Shown: positions 8,834 to 18,032, counted from the stretch's first letter. The stretch: DNA of 32,099 nucleotides from Draconibacterium aestuarii (GCA_026671195.1 JAPOHD010000055.1:1-32099); one strand, 5' to 3'. Notes: a model not told the origin generated them from the letters alone. Numbers and translations are program-made.

Positions 8834-9733
8834 ATGCATTTTTTTTATTCCAAAAATCATCCGGCAGCTTCCGACTCCAAACCCATTGATGAATTTGAAT
8901 TTATCAATGATTTTGGTTTCGAAGAGTACAAGGATATTCGTCAAAAACCTTTGAGCTTGCATTTGAATGAAGGGATAGAGATTTGTTACGTTACAAAAGG
9001 GCGCTATGAATGGGTGGTTGGTGATAAAAGTTATTTGCTTTTTCCCGGCGATGGATTTGTGACTTGTCCCTGGCAAGAACACGGCAGTCCGCGTGAAGTT
9101 GTTGATTTAGGTGAAATTTACTGGGTAGTTATTAAACCCGCATACTTTTCTTCGGATGGTAACTTTAATGCAGGGAATTGGTCAAGGTTAAGTGATACTG
9201 AGAATGAATTTATTGGTGGTATTCTTTCCAGAAATGAGAATCATAAACTTATAAAAGCACATATTTTAAAGTCGCTTTTTGTTGAACTGAAAAATGAACT
9301 TGAACATCGGGAGTTTGGTTACAGGCAAAGAGTTTCGAATTTGGCTGAGGAGTTTTTAATTGCAGTTGTTCGGCACATAAAAAACAGGGAAAGCCGAAAC
9401 CTGAAGAATCAAAACTGGTTTTCAGAGTTCGATTTAATGCTAAAAGCAGACCTTTCAAAAAAATGGACTCTGGATGAGATGGCTTCACTTGAAAATATTG
9501 GAATAACTACTTTAATTCGGCTGGTAAAAGAGAGTACAGGATATACTCCGGCTAATTATTTAATTTTTCTTCGGCTTGAAAAAGCAAAAGAACTGCTTAA
9601 AACTTCGTCGAAGAAACTAACCGATATTGCCTACGATTGTGGTTTCTATTCGTCGCAACATTTTTCGTCAACCTTCTCGAAATGGATCGGAAAATCACCT
9701 CTTACTTATCGAAAAATGTTAAAAACCAGTTAG
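8834..9733 (+). CDS. AraC-family transcriptional regulator
   Basis: A 299-residue DNA-binding regulator. The N-terminal part (about 30-110) looks like a cupin-type sensor domain, including LNEGIEICYVTKGRYEW and a FPGDGF turn. The C-terminal AraC double helix-turn-helix covers about 205-299, with WTLDEMASLENIGITTL as the first helix-turn-helix and KLTDIAYDCGFYSSQHFS as the highly conserved second one, followed by FSKWIGKSPLTYRK. I chose the ATG at 8834 because the predicted transcription start lies just before it; an in-frame TTG at 8816 overlaps the -7 box. The gene is divergent from the epimerase-GH38 operon and is the natural candidate for its sugar-responsive regulator. Confidence 0.93.
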   Translation: MHFFYSKNHPAASDSKPIDEFEFINDFGFEEYKDIRQKPLSLHLNEGIEICYVTKGRYEWVVGDKSYLLFPGDGFVTCPWQEHGSPREVVDLGEIYWVVIKPAYFSSDGNFNAGNWSRLSDTENEFIGGILSRNENHKLIKAHILKSLFVELKNELEHREFGYRQRVSNLAEEFLIAVVRHIKNRESRNLKNQNWFSEFDLMLKADLSKKWTLDEMASLENIGITTLIRLVKESTGYTPANYLIFLRLEKAKELLKTSSKKLTDIAYDCGFYSSQHFSSTFSKWIGKSPLTYRKMLKTS

Positions 9734-9809
9734 TAATTCATCTTCAAATAAATAGAATTAACTTGTTCGTTTGTTGTAACTTAAAGGCAAATAACTAAAT
9801 TTTGAAACA

Positions 9810-11039
9810 ATGAACGAACTGTTAAAAGAAAAAATCAAACTATTTGTTTTGGCTGGTATTAATGAGGAAAAGGTAGTTGGAGAACCTGACCCGTTTTGGC
9901 AGGGATTAAAAAATACCGGTACCGAATTGTGGCTTGATACCGGAGATATGGAAGAAGCTGAGAAAAACTGGTCGGCTGAAATGACTGCACTTACCACCAA
10001 TAATACGTTGGTTAACAAAGAAATTCAGAAAGGTATTTATGATTCGTTTATTGCAGAAGCCCGCGAAATTGTAAAAGAGTTGCCGCTGCAAGAGCAAATT
10101 GTGGAGATTGCATTTATACTAAATGCCCGCCACGGACTGCGACTGGCGCATAAATTCGGAGGATTTGTGAGTGTGGAACTTCATACCAATACTGCTCACG
10201 ATTTTGATGCCATTGTAGAGTATGGTAAACGTTATTTCGAAATTTGTCCTGACCAGTTTATTGTGAAAGTTCCGTATACAGCTGTTGGTTTATTGGGAGC
10301 CCGTAAACTGCGCGAATTGGGTGTAAAAATCAATTTCACACTTGAGTTCTCGGCCCGTCAGAATATGATGGTAGCTATGATAACCAAACCCAATTATTGT
10401 AACGTGTTTTTGGGACGAATTGGCGCATATATTTCAAATAGTGGCTTGGGAAATGGCTCCGGAGCAGGGGAGCGTACAGTTATAGCAACTCAAAACATTG
10501 TTTCGCGTCTCACAAAAGATAATACAGTGCCTACAAAATTAATTGCTGCCAGTTTACGAAACTATCCGCAGTTAGATGCACTTGCCGGAACCGATGTTTA
10601 TACAATGCCAACAAAAGTGGCAGCTGAAGGGAAAGAGAATATGGATGGGAATTTTAAATCGAAACTGAAGGTTGTTTACCCGGTTGATTTAATAGAAGAC
10701 GCTGTAAAATACTTTCCTGAGAAATTGTGGGATGTTACTGAAAAAGAATTGGCGCTGGCTAAAAGTCTGGACAAAAATTGCCCCAAAGATGGAAATGAGC
10801 TGATTAATCGTGTTCACGAAGCAGGTTGTGGCGATTTATTCCCGTATTTAAGTCTAGCTGATTTGGAGTTTATTACTTCTGATGGAAAAATTCCGAAGCA
10901 CGAGCGCTGGGCCAAGCGTATTGAAAGTGAAGAACTTGCTATTGATACGCTGCTCAATCTTGCCGGGCTTGCCAGTTTTACCGCCGATCAGGCAGAATTG
11001 GATGCACGGATAGAACGAATAATACTAAAAGGAGTTTAG
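9810..11039 (+). CDS. Transaldolase-family protein
   Basis: A 409-residue cytoplasmic class I aldolase-type protein. Hallmarks of the transaldolase barrel are visible: WLDTGD with Asp43 on the first strand, TTNNTLVNKE at about 62-71, and IVKVPYTAVG with Lys153, the expected Schiff-base lysine. It is followed by GVKINFTLEFSARQ, matching the usual 'gi.vN.TliFs..Q' strand, and SNSGLGNGSGAG later. It is longer than E. coli TalB (about 317 residues), with an extra C-terminal helical part (about 300-409). It follows the AraC gene by 76 bases in the same direction. Its place beside a sugar-catabolism operon suggests a role in pentose-phosphate or related sugar-phosphate conversion. Activity on erythrose-4-phosphate versus another acceptor is not determinable here. 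Confidence 0.88.
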   Translation: MNELLKEKIKLFVLAGINEEKVVGEPDPFWQGLKNTGTELWLDTGDMEEAEKNWSAEMTALTTNNTLVNKEIQKGIYDSFIAEAREIVKELPLQEQIVEIAFILNARHGLRLAHKFGGFVSVELHTNTAHDFDAIVEYGKRYFEICPDQFIVKVPYTAVGLLGARKLRELGVKINFTLEFSARQNMMVAMITKPNYCNVFLGRIGAYISNSGLGNGSGAGERTVIATQNIVSRLTKDNTVPTKLIAASLRNYPQLDALAGTDVYTMPTKVAAEGKENMDGNFKSKLKVVYPVDLIEDAVKYFPEKLWDVTEKELALAKSLDKNCPKDGNELINRVHEAGCGDLFPYLSLADLEFITSDGKIPKHERWAKRIESEELAIDTLLNLAGLASFTADQAELDARIERIILKGV

Positions 11040-11121
11040 TGCATTCTATTTTTAAAAACAGCATAAAACAGGACTCCCTAAATTAATTAAATATGCATAT
11101 TTGAGTTTTTAAATCTAAAGC

Positions 11122-13506
11122 ATGTATAAAATAAGCCTATTACTCATTTTTGTCCTTTATGTACAAGTTTCTTTCGGCCAGAAAATAACGTTACCTCAGC
11201 AGTTTTTTTATGTGTCTCCCAGCGGTTCCGATGCTAATAATCCGGGTACAATTGATAAACCCGTGGCAACTTTTGAAGGCGCACAAAAACTAGTTCACAA
11301 TTTCAAAACAGAAAATGCGAATGTTTCTGTAACTGTTTACTTCAGAGGAGGAAAATACTATCGGGCGCAATCGGCAATTTTTACATCCGAAGACAGTGGA
11401 ACAGAAGCAGGCCCTGTAAAATATATGGCTTTCCCCGGCGAGGTACCGCTTGTTTTGGGAGGAAAACAGCTTCAGCTAAACTGGAAAAAGCACAAGGATG
11501 GAATTTTTAAAGCCGAAGTTTCCAAAGGATTGATTTTTGAATCGTTGTTTGTAAACGATGAAGAACAGGTTTTGGCACGTTACCCTAACTATGATGCGGA
11601 GGTTAGGATCTTTAACGGAACGGCAGAGGATTGTATTTCAGAGGAAAAAGTGAAAGACTGGGTAAATCCAGCCGATGGTTATTTTCATGTAATACATAAA
11701 GCTTTGTGGGGAGATTTTCATTATAAAATTACAGGGACAAACGAAAATGGTGAATTGCAAATGGAAGGAGGCTTTCAAAATAACCGGCCCGAAAATGGAA
11801 TTCATCCGAAGTTGCGTTTTGTTGAAAATATTTTTGAGGAACTGGATGCCGAACGGGAATGGTATTTAGACCGCAATGAAAGCATTCTTTATTTTAAACC
11901 GGCAGCCGGTGTTGATTTACAAAGAGCAAATATAGAAGTGGCATACCTTGAGAATTTTATAACCTTGACCGGGACAGAAACTGAGCCGGTAAAATATCTT
12001 TCGTTCGATGGATTTCATTTTAATCGTACCATACGTACGTTCATGAAAACAAAGGATAAACTGCTTAGAAGTGACTGGGCCATTTATCGGGGCGGGGCTG
12101 TTTATTTTGAAGGAACAGAAAATTGCAGTATTGAAAATTGTGGGTTCAGTCAGATTGGTGGAAACGCCGTTTTTATGAATGCGTATAATCGTTATTCGAA
12201 AGTGGAAGGTTGTCATATTCATGACATTGGGGCCAGCGCCATTTGTTTTGTTGGCGATACTTCGGCTGTACGAAATCCTAAATTCATTCCTTACGGACCA
12301 CCAGTTTCTGATGCGGAACTGGATCGAACCCGCGGCCCTAAAAACAATAAATACCCTGCCTACTGTGTCGCAGCAAACAACCTGCTACACGATTTTGGCA
12401 GAGTTGAAAAACAGGTGGCAGGAGTACAAATTAGCATGGCGGCTTTTATAACGGTTAGCCACAACAGTATTTACGACTGTCCACGATCAGGAATAAACAT
12501 TAGCGAAGGAGCCTGGGGAGGGCACACCATCGAATTTAACGATGTGTTCAATACCGTACTCGAAACCTCCGATCATGGCAGTTTTAACAGCTGGGGACGC
12601 GATCGGTTCTGGATGGTGGCCAATGCCCAAACAGAAGCACGTGTGGAAGCCGATCGTTCTCTGATTTTTCTGGATCTGTTGGCACCAACGATTATTCGCA
12701 ACAACCGCATGCGTTGCGATCATGGCTGGGACATTGATCTGGATGATGGTTCGTCGTATTATTACATCTACAACAATCTTTGTCTGAATAAGGGGATTAA
12801 GTTACGAGAAGGTTATTTGCGAAAAGTGGAGAATAACATCTGTATCAACAATGCAATGCATCCTCATGTTTGGCTAAAAAACAACGGTGACATTATTCGT
12901 GGAAATATTTTTGGTACCCGTTTTTTCCCGATTCGCGTGGAGCACTGGGGTACAGAAATAGATTACAACTGGTTTCTGTCGGATGAGGCGCTTGCTGAAA
13001 ACCAAATGCTTGGACTGGATAAAAACAGCCGGGCAGGAGATCCGTTATTTGCCAACGCTTCCAAAGGCGACTTTAGAGTCCTCCCGGAAAGCGATGTGTT
13101 TATGCTGGGATGGAAAAATTTTCCGATGGATGAATTTGGAGTGCAAAAAGTCGAATTAAAAGAATTGGCAAAAACACCCGAGATTCCTGAAGTTATTGTA
13201 ACTAAAAAAGACAAACAGAATACATACGATTTTTACGGAGGTCAGATAAAAAATCTGGAAACCGATGGCGAAGTTTCGGCAACCGGGATGCACGATAAAA
13301 CAGGTGTTTTGGTGGTTGTAACTCCAACTTTTGGTAAAGTTCCGGACTTCGACCTGCACAAAGGCGATGTAATTTTAAAGGTAAACAACCACGAAGTCAG
13401 GAATGTAAGTTTCTTTCTTTCAGAAGCCACCAATCTTTTCGAAAACGGGACCAAAGTGAACAGTATAACAGTTTGGCGCAACCAGGGCGAAGTTATTTTG
13501 AAATAA
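11122..13506 (+). CDS. Secreted right-handed beta-helix protein with C-terminal PDZ
   Basis: A 794-residue exported protein. Residues 1-19 are a Sec signal peptide ending in SFGQ. FFYVSPSGSDANNPGT after it is the usual start of DUF1565/polysaccharide-lyase-type beta-helix proteins. Parallel beta-helix coils with many Asn residues (NCSIENCGFSQIGGNAVF, NNLLHDFGR, HNSIYDCPRSGINIS, NNRMRCDHGWDIDLDDG) run through about 300-620. The last 90 residues (about 703-794) resemble a PDZ fold, with LHKGDVILKVNNHEV near the end. The layout resembles GH141-like or pectinase-like proteins of Bacteroidetes polysaccharide loci. It probably binds or cleaves a polysaccharide in the periplasm or at the surface. 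The exact enzyme family is uncertain. Confidence 0.87.
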   Translation: MYKISLLLIFVLYVQVSFGQKITLPQQFFYVSPSGSDANNPGTIDKPVATFEGAQKLVHNFKTENANVSVTVYFRGGKYYRAQSAIFTSEDSGTEAGPVKYMAFPGEVPLVLGGKQLQLNWKKHKDGIFKAEVSKGLIFESLFVNDEEQVLARYPNYDAEVRIFNGTAEDCISEEKVKDWVNPADGYFHVIHKALWGDFHYKITGTNENGELQMEGGFQNNRPENGIHPKLRFVENIFEELDAEREWYLDRNESILYFKPAAGVDLQRANIEVAYLENFITLTGTETEPVKYLSFDGFHFNRTIRTFMKTKDKLLRSDWAIYRGGAVYFEGTENCSIENCGFSQIGGNAVFMNAYNRYSKVEGCHIHDIGASAICFVGDTSAVRNPKFIPYGPPVSDAELDRTRGPKNNKYPAYCVAANNLLHDFGRVEKQVAGVQISMAAFITVSHNSIYDCPRSGINISEGAWGGHTIEFNDVFNTVLETSDHGSFNSWGRDRFWMVANAQTEARVEADRSLIFLDLLAPTIIRNNRMRCDHGWDIDLDDGSSYYYIYNNLCLNKGIKLREGYLRKVENNICINNAMHPHVWLKNNGDIIRGNIFGTRFFPIRVEHWGTEIDYNWFLSDEALAENQMLGLDKNSRAGDPLFANASKGDFRVLPESDVFMLGWKNFPMDEFGVQKVELKELAKTPEIPEVIVTKKDKQNTYDFYGGQIKNLETDGEVSATGMHDKTGVLVVVTPTFGKVPDFDLHKGDVILKVNNHEVRNVSFFLSEATNLFENGTKVNSITVWRNQGEVILK

Positions 13507-13557
13507 TGTAAGCGGTTATGTAGTTACGAAAACATATCCTGTAACCAGAACTGCAAA

Positions 13558-14604
13558 CTAAAGCTTAAGTTCTTCAAGTAAATCAATAAAGCGTTCAATC
13601 CCGGCGTATATCTCGCTTATGTATATGTATTCGTCGGCAGTGTGCGAGCGGGCCGAATCGCCTGGACCCATTTTTACCGATGGAAATGAAATTATGGCTT
13701 GGTCGGATGTAGTAGGCGAACCATAAATATGGATTCCCCGTTTTTTTACAAGTTGTGCAAATGGATGTTCTTCACTAATGCCCGAAGAGTTTAAACGAAC
13801 CGAGCGGGGTTTTACATCCGACTCTATTAATTCGTTGATGATTCGTGCGGCTTCTTTGTTGGTATAATGTTCGTTGGTGCGCACATCGGCAACAAAGTGG
13901 CAAATGTCAGGCACTACATTGTGTTGTGTTCCGGCTTCAATCTGAGTGACCGAAATTTTTACTTTCCCAAGCACTTTTGAAACCTGTTCAAACTCAAAGT
14001 TTCTTAGTTTTTCAATGTCCAGAATAGCTTTGTATAGTGCATTGTCGCCTTCTTCCCGCGCGGCATGACCCGATTTCCCATGTGCATAACAATCAAGCAC
14101 AAGCAACCCTTTTTCTGCCATGGCGAGTTCCATTTTAGTGGGCTCTCCAATTATGGCAAAAGCAATAGGAGTAATTTGGGGCAAAACGATTTCTAGTCCA
14201 CGGCGACCTGAGATTTCTTCTTCGGCAGTGGCTGCAAAAACAAGATTATAAGGCAGATCTTCCCGATCGTAGAAATGAACAAAAGTGGCCAGCAGCGAAA
14301 CCAACGGTCCTCCGGCGTCATTGCTTCCCAAACCATAAAGCCGGTCGCCTTCTACAATTGGAGCAAACGGATCTTTTGTATAACCCTTTGCCGGTCGTAC
14401 GGTGTCGATATGCGAATCGAGCATAATAGTGGGTTTGCCGCTGTCGAAATGTTTACAAAATGCCCAGGTATTGTTTTCTTTGGTTTGAAATACAATTCCT
14501 TCTTTTTTCAAAAAATCGCGCATCACTGCAGCTGCATTCTCTTCTTCTTTACTAAACGACTGTTGAGATATCAGTGCTTTTAATAAATCAATATACTTCT
14601 CCAT
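13558..14604 (-). CDS. M20-family metallo-hydrolase (ArgE/DapE-like)
   Basis: A 348-residue cytoplasmic zinc amidohydrolase of peptidase family M20. Metal ligands and catalytic residues are all visible: His65 and Asp67 in LDSHIDTV, Asp96 in GSNDAGGP, Glu128-Glu129 in ATAEEEISG, Glu154 in GEPTKME, and His321 in ARSHTADEY. It is closest in layout to acetylornithine/lysine-carrier deacetylases (ArgE, LysK), so removal of an acyl group from an N-acyl amino acid is likely. I chose the ATG at 14604; an in-frame ATG 21 bases upstream would only add MPCENKI. It is convergent with the beta-helix gene and divergent from the DUF1566 gene. No arginine or lysine genes are near, so the substrate is not fixed. 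Confidence 0.88.
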   Translation of the reverse strand: MEKYIDLLKALISQQSFSKEEENAAAVMRDFLKKEGIVFQTKENNTWAFCKHFDSGKPTIMLDSHIDTVRPAKGYTKDPFAPIVEGDRLYGLGSNDAGGPLVSLLATFVHFYDREDLPYNLVFAATAEEEISGRRGLEIVLPQITPIAFAIIGEPTKMELAMAEKGLLVLDCYAHGKSGHAAREEGDNALYKAILDIEKLRNFEFEQVSKVLGKVKISVTQIEAGTQHNVVPDICHFVADVRTNEHYTNKEAARIINELIESDVKPRSVRLNSSGISEEHPFAQLVKKRGIHIYGSPTTSDQAIISFPSVKMGPGDSARSHTADEYIYISEIYAGIERFIDLLEELKL

Positions 14605-14705
14605 AATCTTATTTTCGCAAGGCAAAAATGGGAAAAAAAATCAATTAAACCTTTTGTTTTATTTCAGTCAAACCAATTGATAATAAATTCCTGAAAATTA
14701 CAACA

Positions 14706-15932
14706 ATGGTTACATCGATGCATACTTTCGTAAAAAGCAGCAGGATGGCTGCATTTTTGATTTTGGCCTGTTTTAGCTCGTGTGCGCAGGATAACAACGA
14801 TTCTAACGCGGCGGACAGTAATTTTCCATATTCCATTGTGGAAACGGGGCAGGTTAAATTTTACAGTAATACTGATGAGATTGAATCTCCCTCGATCGGA
14901 ACACCGTTTTACGGACAGGACGCCGGTTATCAGGGAAACAAAGCTTCGTATACCAATAACAGCGATGGTACTATTACCGACAATGTTACCGGGTTGATGT
15001 GGGAACAATCGATGGGGGAGAAGTTAAGTTTTGACGAGGCATTTAGAAAGGCTCAACAATCAAATCTTGCCGGTTATATCGACTGGCGGGTTCCCTCCAT
15101 AAAAGAATTGTATTCGCTTATTCTGTTTACAGGACAGGCAAGCGGGCAAAAAGCTGTGACCTTGTTTATCGATACCGGCTATTTTAATCAGCCGCTGGGA
15201 AATACATCAGTCGGCGAGCGCGAAATTGATGCGCAAACCTGGTCGGCAACCGAATATGTGGGAAAAACCATGAATAACGATGAAACGGTATTTGGGGTGA
15301 ACTTTGTGGATGGTCGTATTAAAGGCTATCCAAAATACAAACCTTTTGACGGCAGCACTAATAAAATGTATTTTAGAATGGTGCGTGGAAATCCCGATTA
15401 CGGAAAAAACAATCTGGTGGATAACGGCGATGGAACCGTAAGTGATCTGGCAACAGGATTGATGTGGCAAAAGGCCGATGATGGAAATTCGTACAACTGG
15501 GAAGAGGCACTAGATTATGCCTGGAACCTTGAACTGGCCGGATACTCAGACTGGCGTTTACCCGATGCCAAAGAGCTGCAAAGTATTGTCGATTATACCC
15601 GGTCGCCGTAAACCACCAACTCCCCGGCAATCGATCCGGTTTTTGTGTGCACAGAAATAAACGATCCGGAAGGAAATACCGAACATTATCCGTATTACTG
15701 GACCAGTACCACGCATCTCGACGGGCCAAATCCTTATAGTATTGCAGTGTATCTTGCTTTTGGCGAAGGACTTGGAGAAATGAACGGGACTTTGATGGAT
15801 GTGCATGGTGCCGGTTGTCAGCGCAGCGATCCAAAGAGTGGAAACCGCGACGATTATCCGCAATATTTTGGGCCGCAGGGCGATGTGCGGTGTGTGTATA
15901 ATTTTGTGCGCTGTGTACGCAGCATCCGCTAA
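14706..15932 (+). pseudogene. DUF1566 lipoprotein gene with one in-frame stop
   Basis: One reading frame encodes a two-repeat DUF1566 (Lcl C-terminal-type) protein but is interrupted by TAA at 15609-15611. The first part (301 residues) has a lipoprotein signal (LACFSSCAQ), repeat 1 (DGTITDNVTGLMWEQ ... DWRVPSIKEL) and most of repeat 2 (DGTVSDLATGLMWQK ... DWRLPDAKELQSIVDYTRSP). After the stop the same frame goes on with TTNSPAIDPVF and YYWTSTTHLDGP, and ends with VRCVYNFVRCVRSIR, which is the normal domain end. The protein sequence lines up with no frame change, so a single base change (for example CAA to TAA), a sequencing error or readthrough explains it. Such proteins are surface or periplasmic and of unknown function. 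A shorter start at 14718 is possible. Confidence 0.82.
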
Positions 15933-15940
15933 CCAAACAA

Positions 15941-15975
15941 AACTTTGAACTTTAAACATTGAACATTGAACTGAG
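15941..15975. repeat. Seven-base tandem filler repeat
   Basis: Five consecutive 7-base units follow the DUF1566 gene: AACTTTG, AACTTTA, AACATTG, AACATTG, AACTGAG. The TTG spanning the third and fourth units (15959-15961) serves as the -33 element of the next promoter. Confidence 0.75.
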
Positions 15976-15989
15976 TTCTGCTATATTTG
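15959..15989 (+). promoter_or_regulatory. Bacteroidetes-type promoter of the M48 gene
   Basis: TTG at 15959-15961 and TATATTTG at 15982-15989 are separated by 20 bases, a full match to the TTG-N(17-23)-TAnnTTTG consensus. The start codon at 16012 lies 22 bases beyond the -7 box. Confidence 0.72.
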
Positions 15990-16011
15990 TTCCCACATAA
16001 AAAAAATATAC

Positions 16012-17250
16012 ATGTACGAAATATTGTTTTGGATCATTATCGGGATTTTGGTACTCGATTTTTTGTTTGAGAAATACCTCGATTATTTAAATACTACTAA
16101 ATGGAGTGACACCATTCCGGACGAGGCAAAGGGAATTTACGACGAACAGAAATATAAAAAACAGCAGGCATACGATAAGGAGAATCATCGGTTTGGTATA
16201 CTCACAAGCAGTTTCAGTACCACCATTACACTTGGTATGTTTGTTTTTTATGGCTTTGCACTGGTTGATGGCTGGGCTTGGAGTTTTACCGGAAATGCAA
16301 TATTGGCAGCGTTGATTTTCTTTGGAATACTGATGTTCGCATCTGATATAATTACCACGCCGTTTGATGTGTACGACACATTTAAAATTGAAGAGAAATA
16401 CGGGTTTAACAAAACCACACCCAAAACCTTCGTGCTTGATAAAATTAAAGGTTGGCTGGTAGGTGCTTTGATCGGCGGTGGTTTACTGGCACTTATTATT
16501 TTTATTTACCAGAAAACCGGGAGCATGTTCTGGATTTATGCATGGGTGGTTGTTTCGGCCTTTTCAATTTTTATGGCCATGTTTTATTCTAACCTGATTG
16601 TGCCTCTGTTTAATAAACAAACCCCGCTTGAAGAAGGGGAATTACGCGATGCCATCAGTGCATTTTCAAAAAAGGTGGGATTTAAACTCGACAATATTTT
16701 TGTAATCGACGGTTCGAAACGCTCAACAAAAGCTAATGCCTATTTTACAGGGTTGGGGGCCAAAAAACGAATTGTATTATACGATACTTTAATTAACGAT
16801 TTAAGCACCGAAGAGCTGGTGGCCGTTCTGGCACACGAAATTGGCCACAACAAAAAGAAACACGTTGTTCAGGGACTGCTGATCGGCTTGCTGCAAACAG
16901 GGGTAATGTTGTTTATTTTTGGTTTACTGATCAACAATTCGAATCTTAGCCAGGCGCTGGGTGTCGACGAACCCAACTTCCACATCGGCTTGGTGGCTTT
17001 TGGCGTATTGTATTCGCCTGTGTCGTTTTTTACAGGCATTTTTATGAATATGCTTTCGCGCAAAAACGAATACCAGGCCGATCGTTTTGCCGCCGAAAAT
17101 TACAAACCCGAAGCGTTGGCCGGGGCACTAAAAAAGCTGTCGGTAAATAACCTCAGCAATCTTACACCACATAAAACCTATGTGTTTTTTCATTATTCGC
17201 ACCCAACACTTTTACAACGTTTGGAGTTTTTAAAAGAGTTCGAAAAGTAG
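16012..17250 (+). CDS. M48-family membrane metalloprotease (Ste24/CAAX-protease-like)
   Basis: A 412-residue integral membrane zinc endopeptidase of the Ste24 type. The zinc site is HEIGH at 275-279 inside VLAHEIGHNKKKH, with the third ligand Glu353 in NEYQADRFA. Hydrophobic segments lie near 1-20, 65-110, 150-200, 288-308 and 325-345, which fits the multi-helix Ste24/HtpX-like arrangement with a cytoplasmic-facing catalytic site. The FEIEEKYGFN-like motif reads FKIEEKYGFNKTT at 124-136, a conserved Ste24 signature. Bacteria lack the yeast a-factor pathway, so the likely role is membrane-protein quality control or peptide trimming. It has its own promoter just upstream and appears monocistronic. 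Confidence 0.93.
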   Translation: MYEILFWIIIGILVLDFLFEKYLDYLNTTKWSDTIPDEAKGIYDEQKYKKQQAYDKENHRFGILTSSFSTTITLGMFVFYGFALVDGWAWSFTGNAILAALIFFGILMFASDIITTPFDVYDTFKIEEKYGFNKTTPKTFVLDKIKGWLVGALIGGGLLALIIFIYQKTGSMFWIYAWVVVSAFSIFMAMFYSNLIVPLFNKQTPLEEGELRDAISAFSKKVGFKLDNIFVIDGSKRSTKANAYFTGLGAKKRIVLYDTLINDLSTEELVAVLAHEIGHNKKKHVVQGLLIGLLQTGVMLFIFGLLINNSNLSQALGVDEPNFHIGLVAFGVLYSPVSFFTGIFMNMLSRKNEYQADRFAAENYKPEALAGALKKLSVNNLSNLTPHKTYVFFHYSHPTLLQRLEFLKEFEK

Positions 17251-17251
17251 T

Positions 17252-17282
17252 CAGCGATACTCAAAACCGCTGCTTTTTTTCT
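17252..17282 (+). terminator. Weak terminator after the M48 gene
   Basis: A short stem CAGCG/CGCTG just after the stop codon is followed by a run of seven T. The stem is only 5 base pairs, so this is a modest prediction. Confidence 0.4.
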
Positions 17283-17408
17283 GGTCTCCATCAAATCTTG
17301 AAAAGTGTTTTAACAGTTCGGGTAATCACATGGTATTAATCAGTGTTCGAGCCTAAAACTTTGTTATTCAACAAAAACTGAAGTACAGACCGCAACATAC
17401 TCTGGCAG

Positions 17409-17447
17409 AAAAAAAGCCCCCGGTTGCAACTTTAACCGGGAGCTTTT
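17409..17447 (-). terminator. Strong (bidirectional) terminator of the FMN-protein operon
   Basis: An inverted repeat GCCCCCGGTT (17416-17425) and AACCGGGAGC (17434-17443), with one mismatch and an 8-base loop, is flanked by seven A on the left and four T on the right. Read on the minus strand it gives a hairpin with a U7 tail 26 bases after the FMN-protein stop codon. It could also work weakly for transcripts coming from the M48 gene. Confidence 0.88.
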
Positions 17448-17468
17448 AACAAATACAATTTTTTACGC

Positions 17469-18032
17469 TTAGATTTCCTTCAAAATTTCTGTTTTCATTT
17501 CTACATCAAAGGTTATGGCATAAACCGATATAGTTGCGCCTGATATTGTATCTATATTTTTATCAACTTGCAAAGGTTCAGATCCATTGTGACCAATAAA
17601 TTGTTTAAGCCAACCTTTGGCAGTTATTTCCTGTCCGTGTGTTGCCTGGTAATTGAATACTTTTACAGCCTGTACGGTTTTTTTAGCGTCGAAAAGAATG
17701 TAATAATCAAAATATTCGGAGTTGCCATCGGCAGGAAGACTAGTGGTAATTGAACAACCATCAGCACGACAGCTATTTACTCTTCCTACATATATATATC
17801 GATACTCGTTTGCATTATTCTCATTAATCAGGAAATACTTTCCTTGTATCAAGTTTGCAGTGTTTACCGAATCGGGCAGGGCAATTTCTTCAATTGCTGC
17901 CAAATTTTTTACGCCAGCTTTCTGTAATGTTTTTATAAGAGCTTTATGCTTATAATTGATCTCATTTTGAGCCGGGATAAAAGCAACACTTAATATTCCA
18001 AACAAAAGCAATATTCCTAATCTTAATTTCAT
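17469..18032 (-). CDS. Secreted FMN-binding domain protein
   Basis: A 187-residue exported flavoprotein-like protein. Residues 1-21 are a Sec signal. The C-terminal FMN-binding domain (RnfG/NqrC/PF04205 type) carries DTISGATIS at 161-169, the flavinylation motif in which Thr167 would receive FMN from an ApbE transferase. A Cys88/Cys93 pair (SCRADGC) lies in the middle, possibly a disulfide. No heme motif or membrane anchor is visible, so it would be a soluble periplasmic electron carrier. It lies 91 bases after the porin-like gene and 22 bases before a strong terminator, making it the last gene of the unit. No apbE or electron-transfer partner is in the window. Confidence 0.85.
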   Translation of the reverse strand: MKLRLGILLLFGILSVAFIPAQNEINYKHKALIKTLQKAGVKNLAAIEEIALPDSVNTANLIQGKYFLINENNANEYRYIYVGRVNSCRADGCSITTSLPADGNSEYFDYYILFDAKKTVQAVKVFNYQATHGQEITAKGWLKQFIGHNGSEPLQVDKNIDTISGATISVYAITFDVEMKTEILKEI

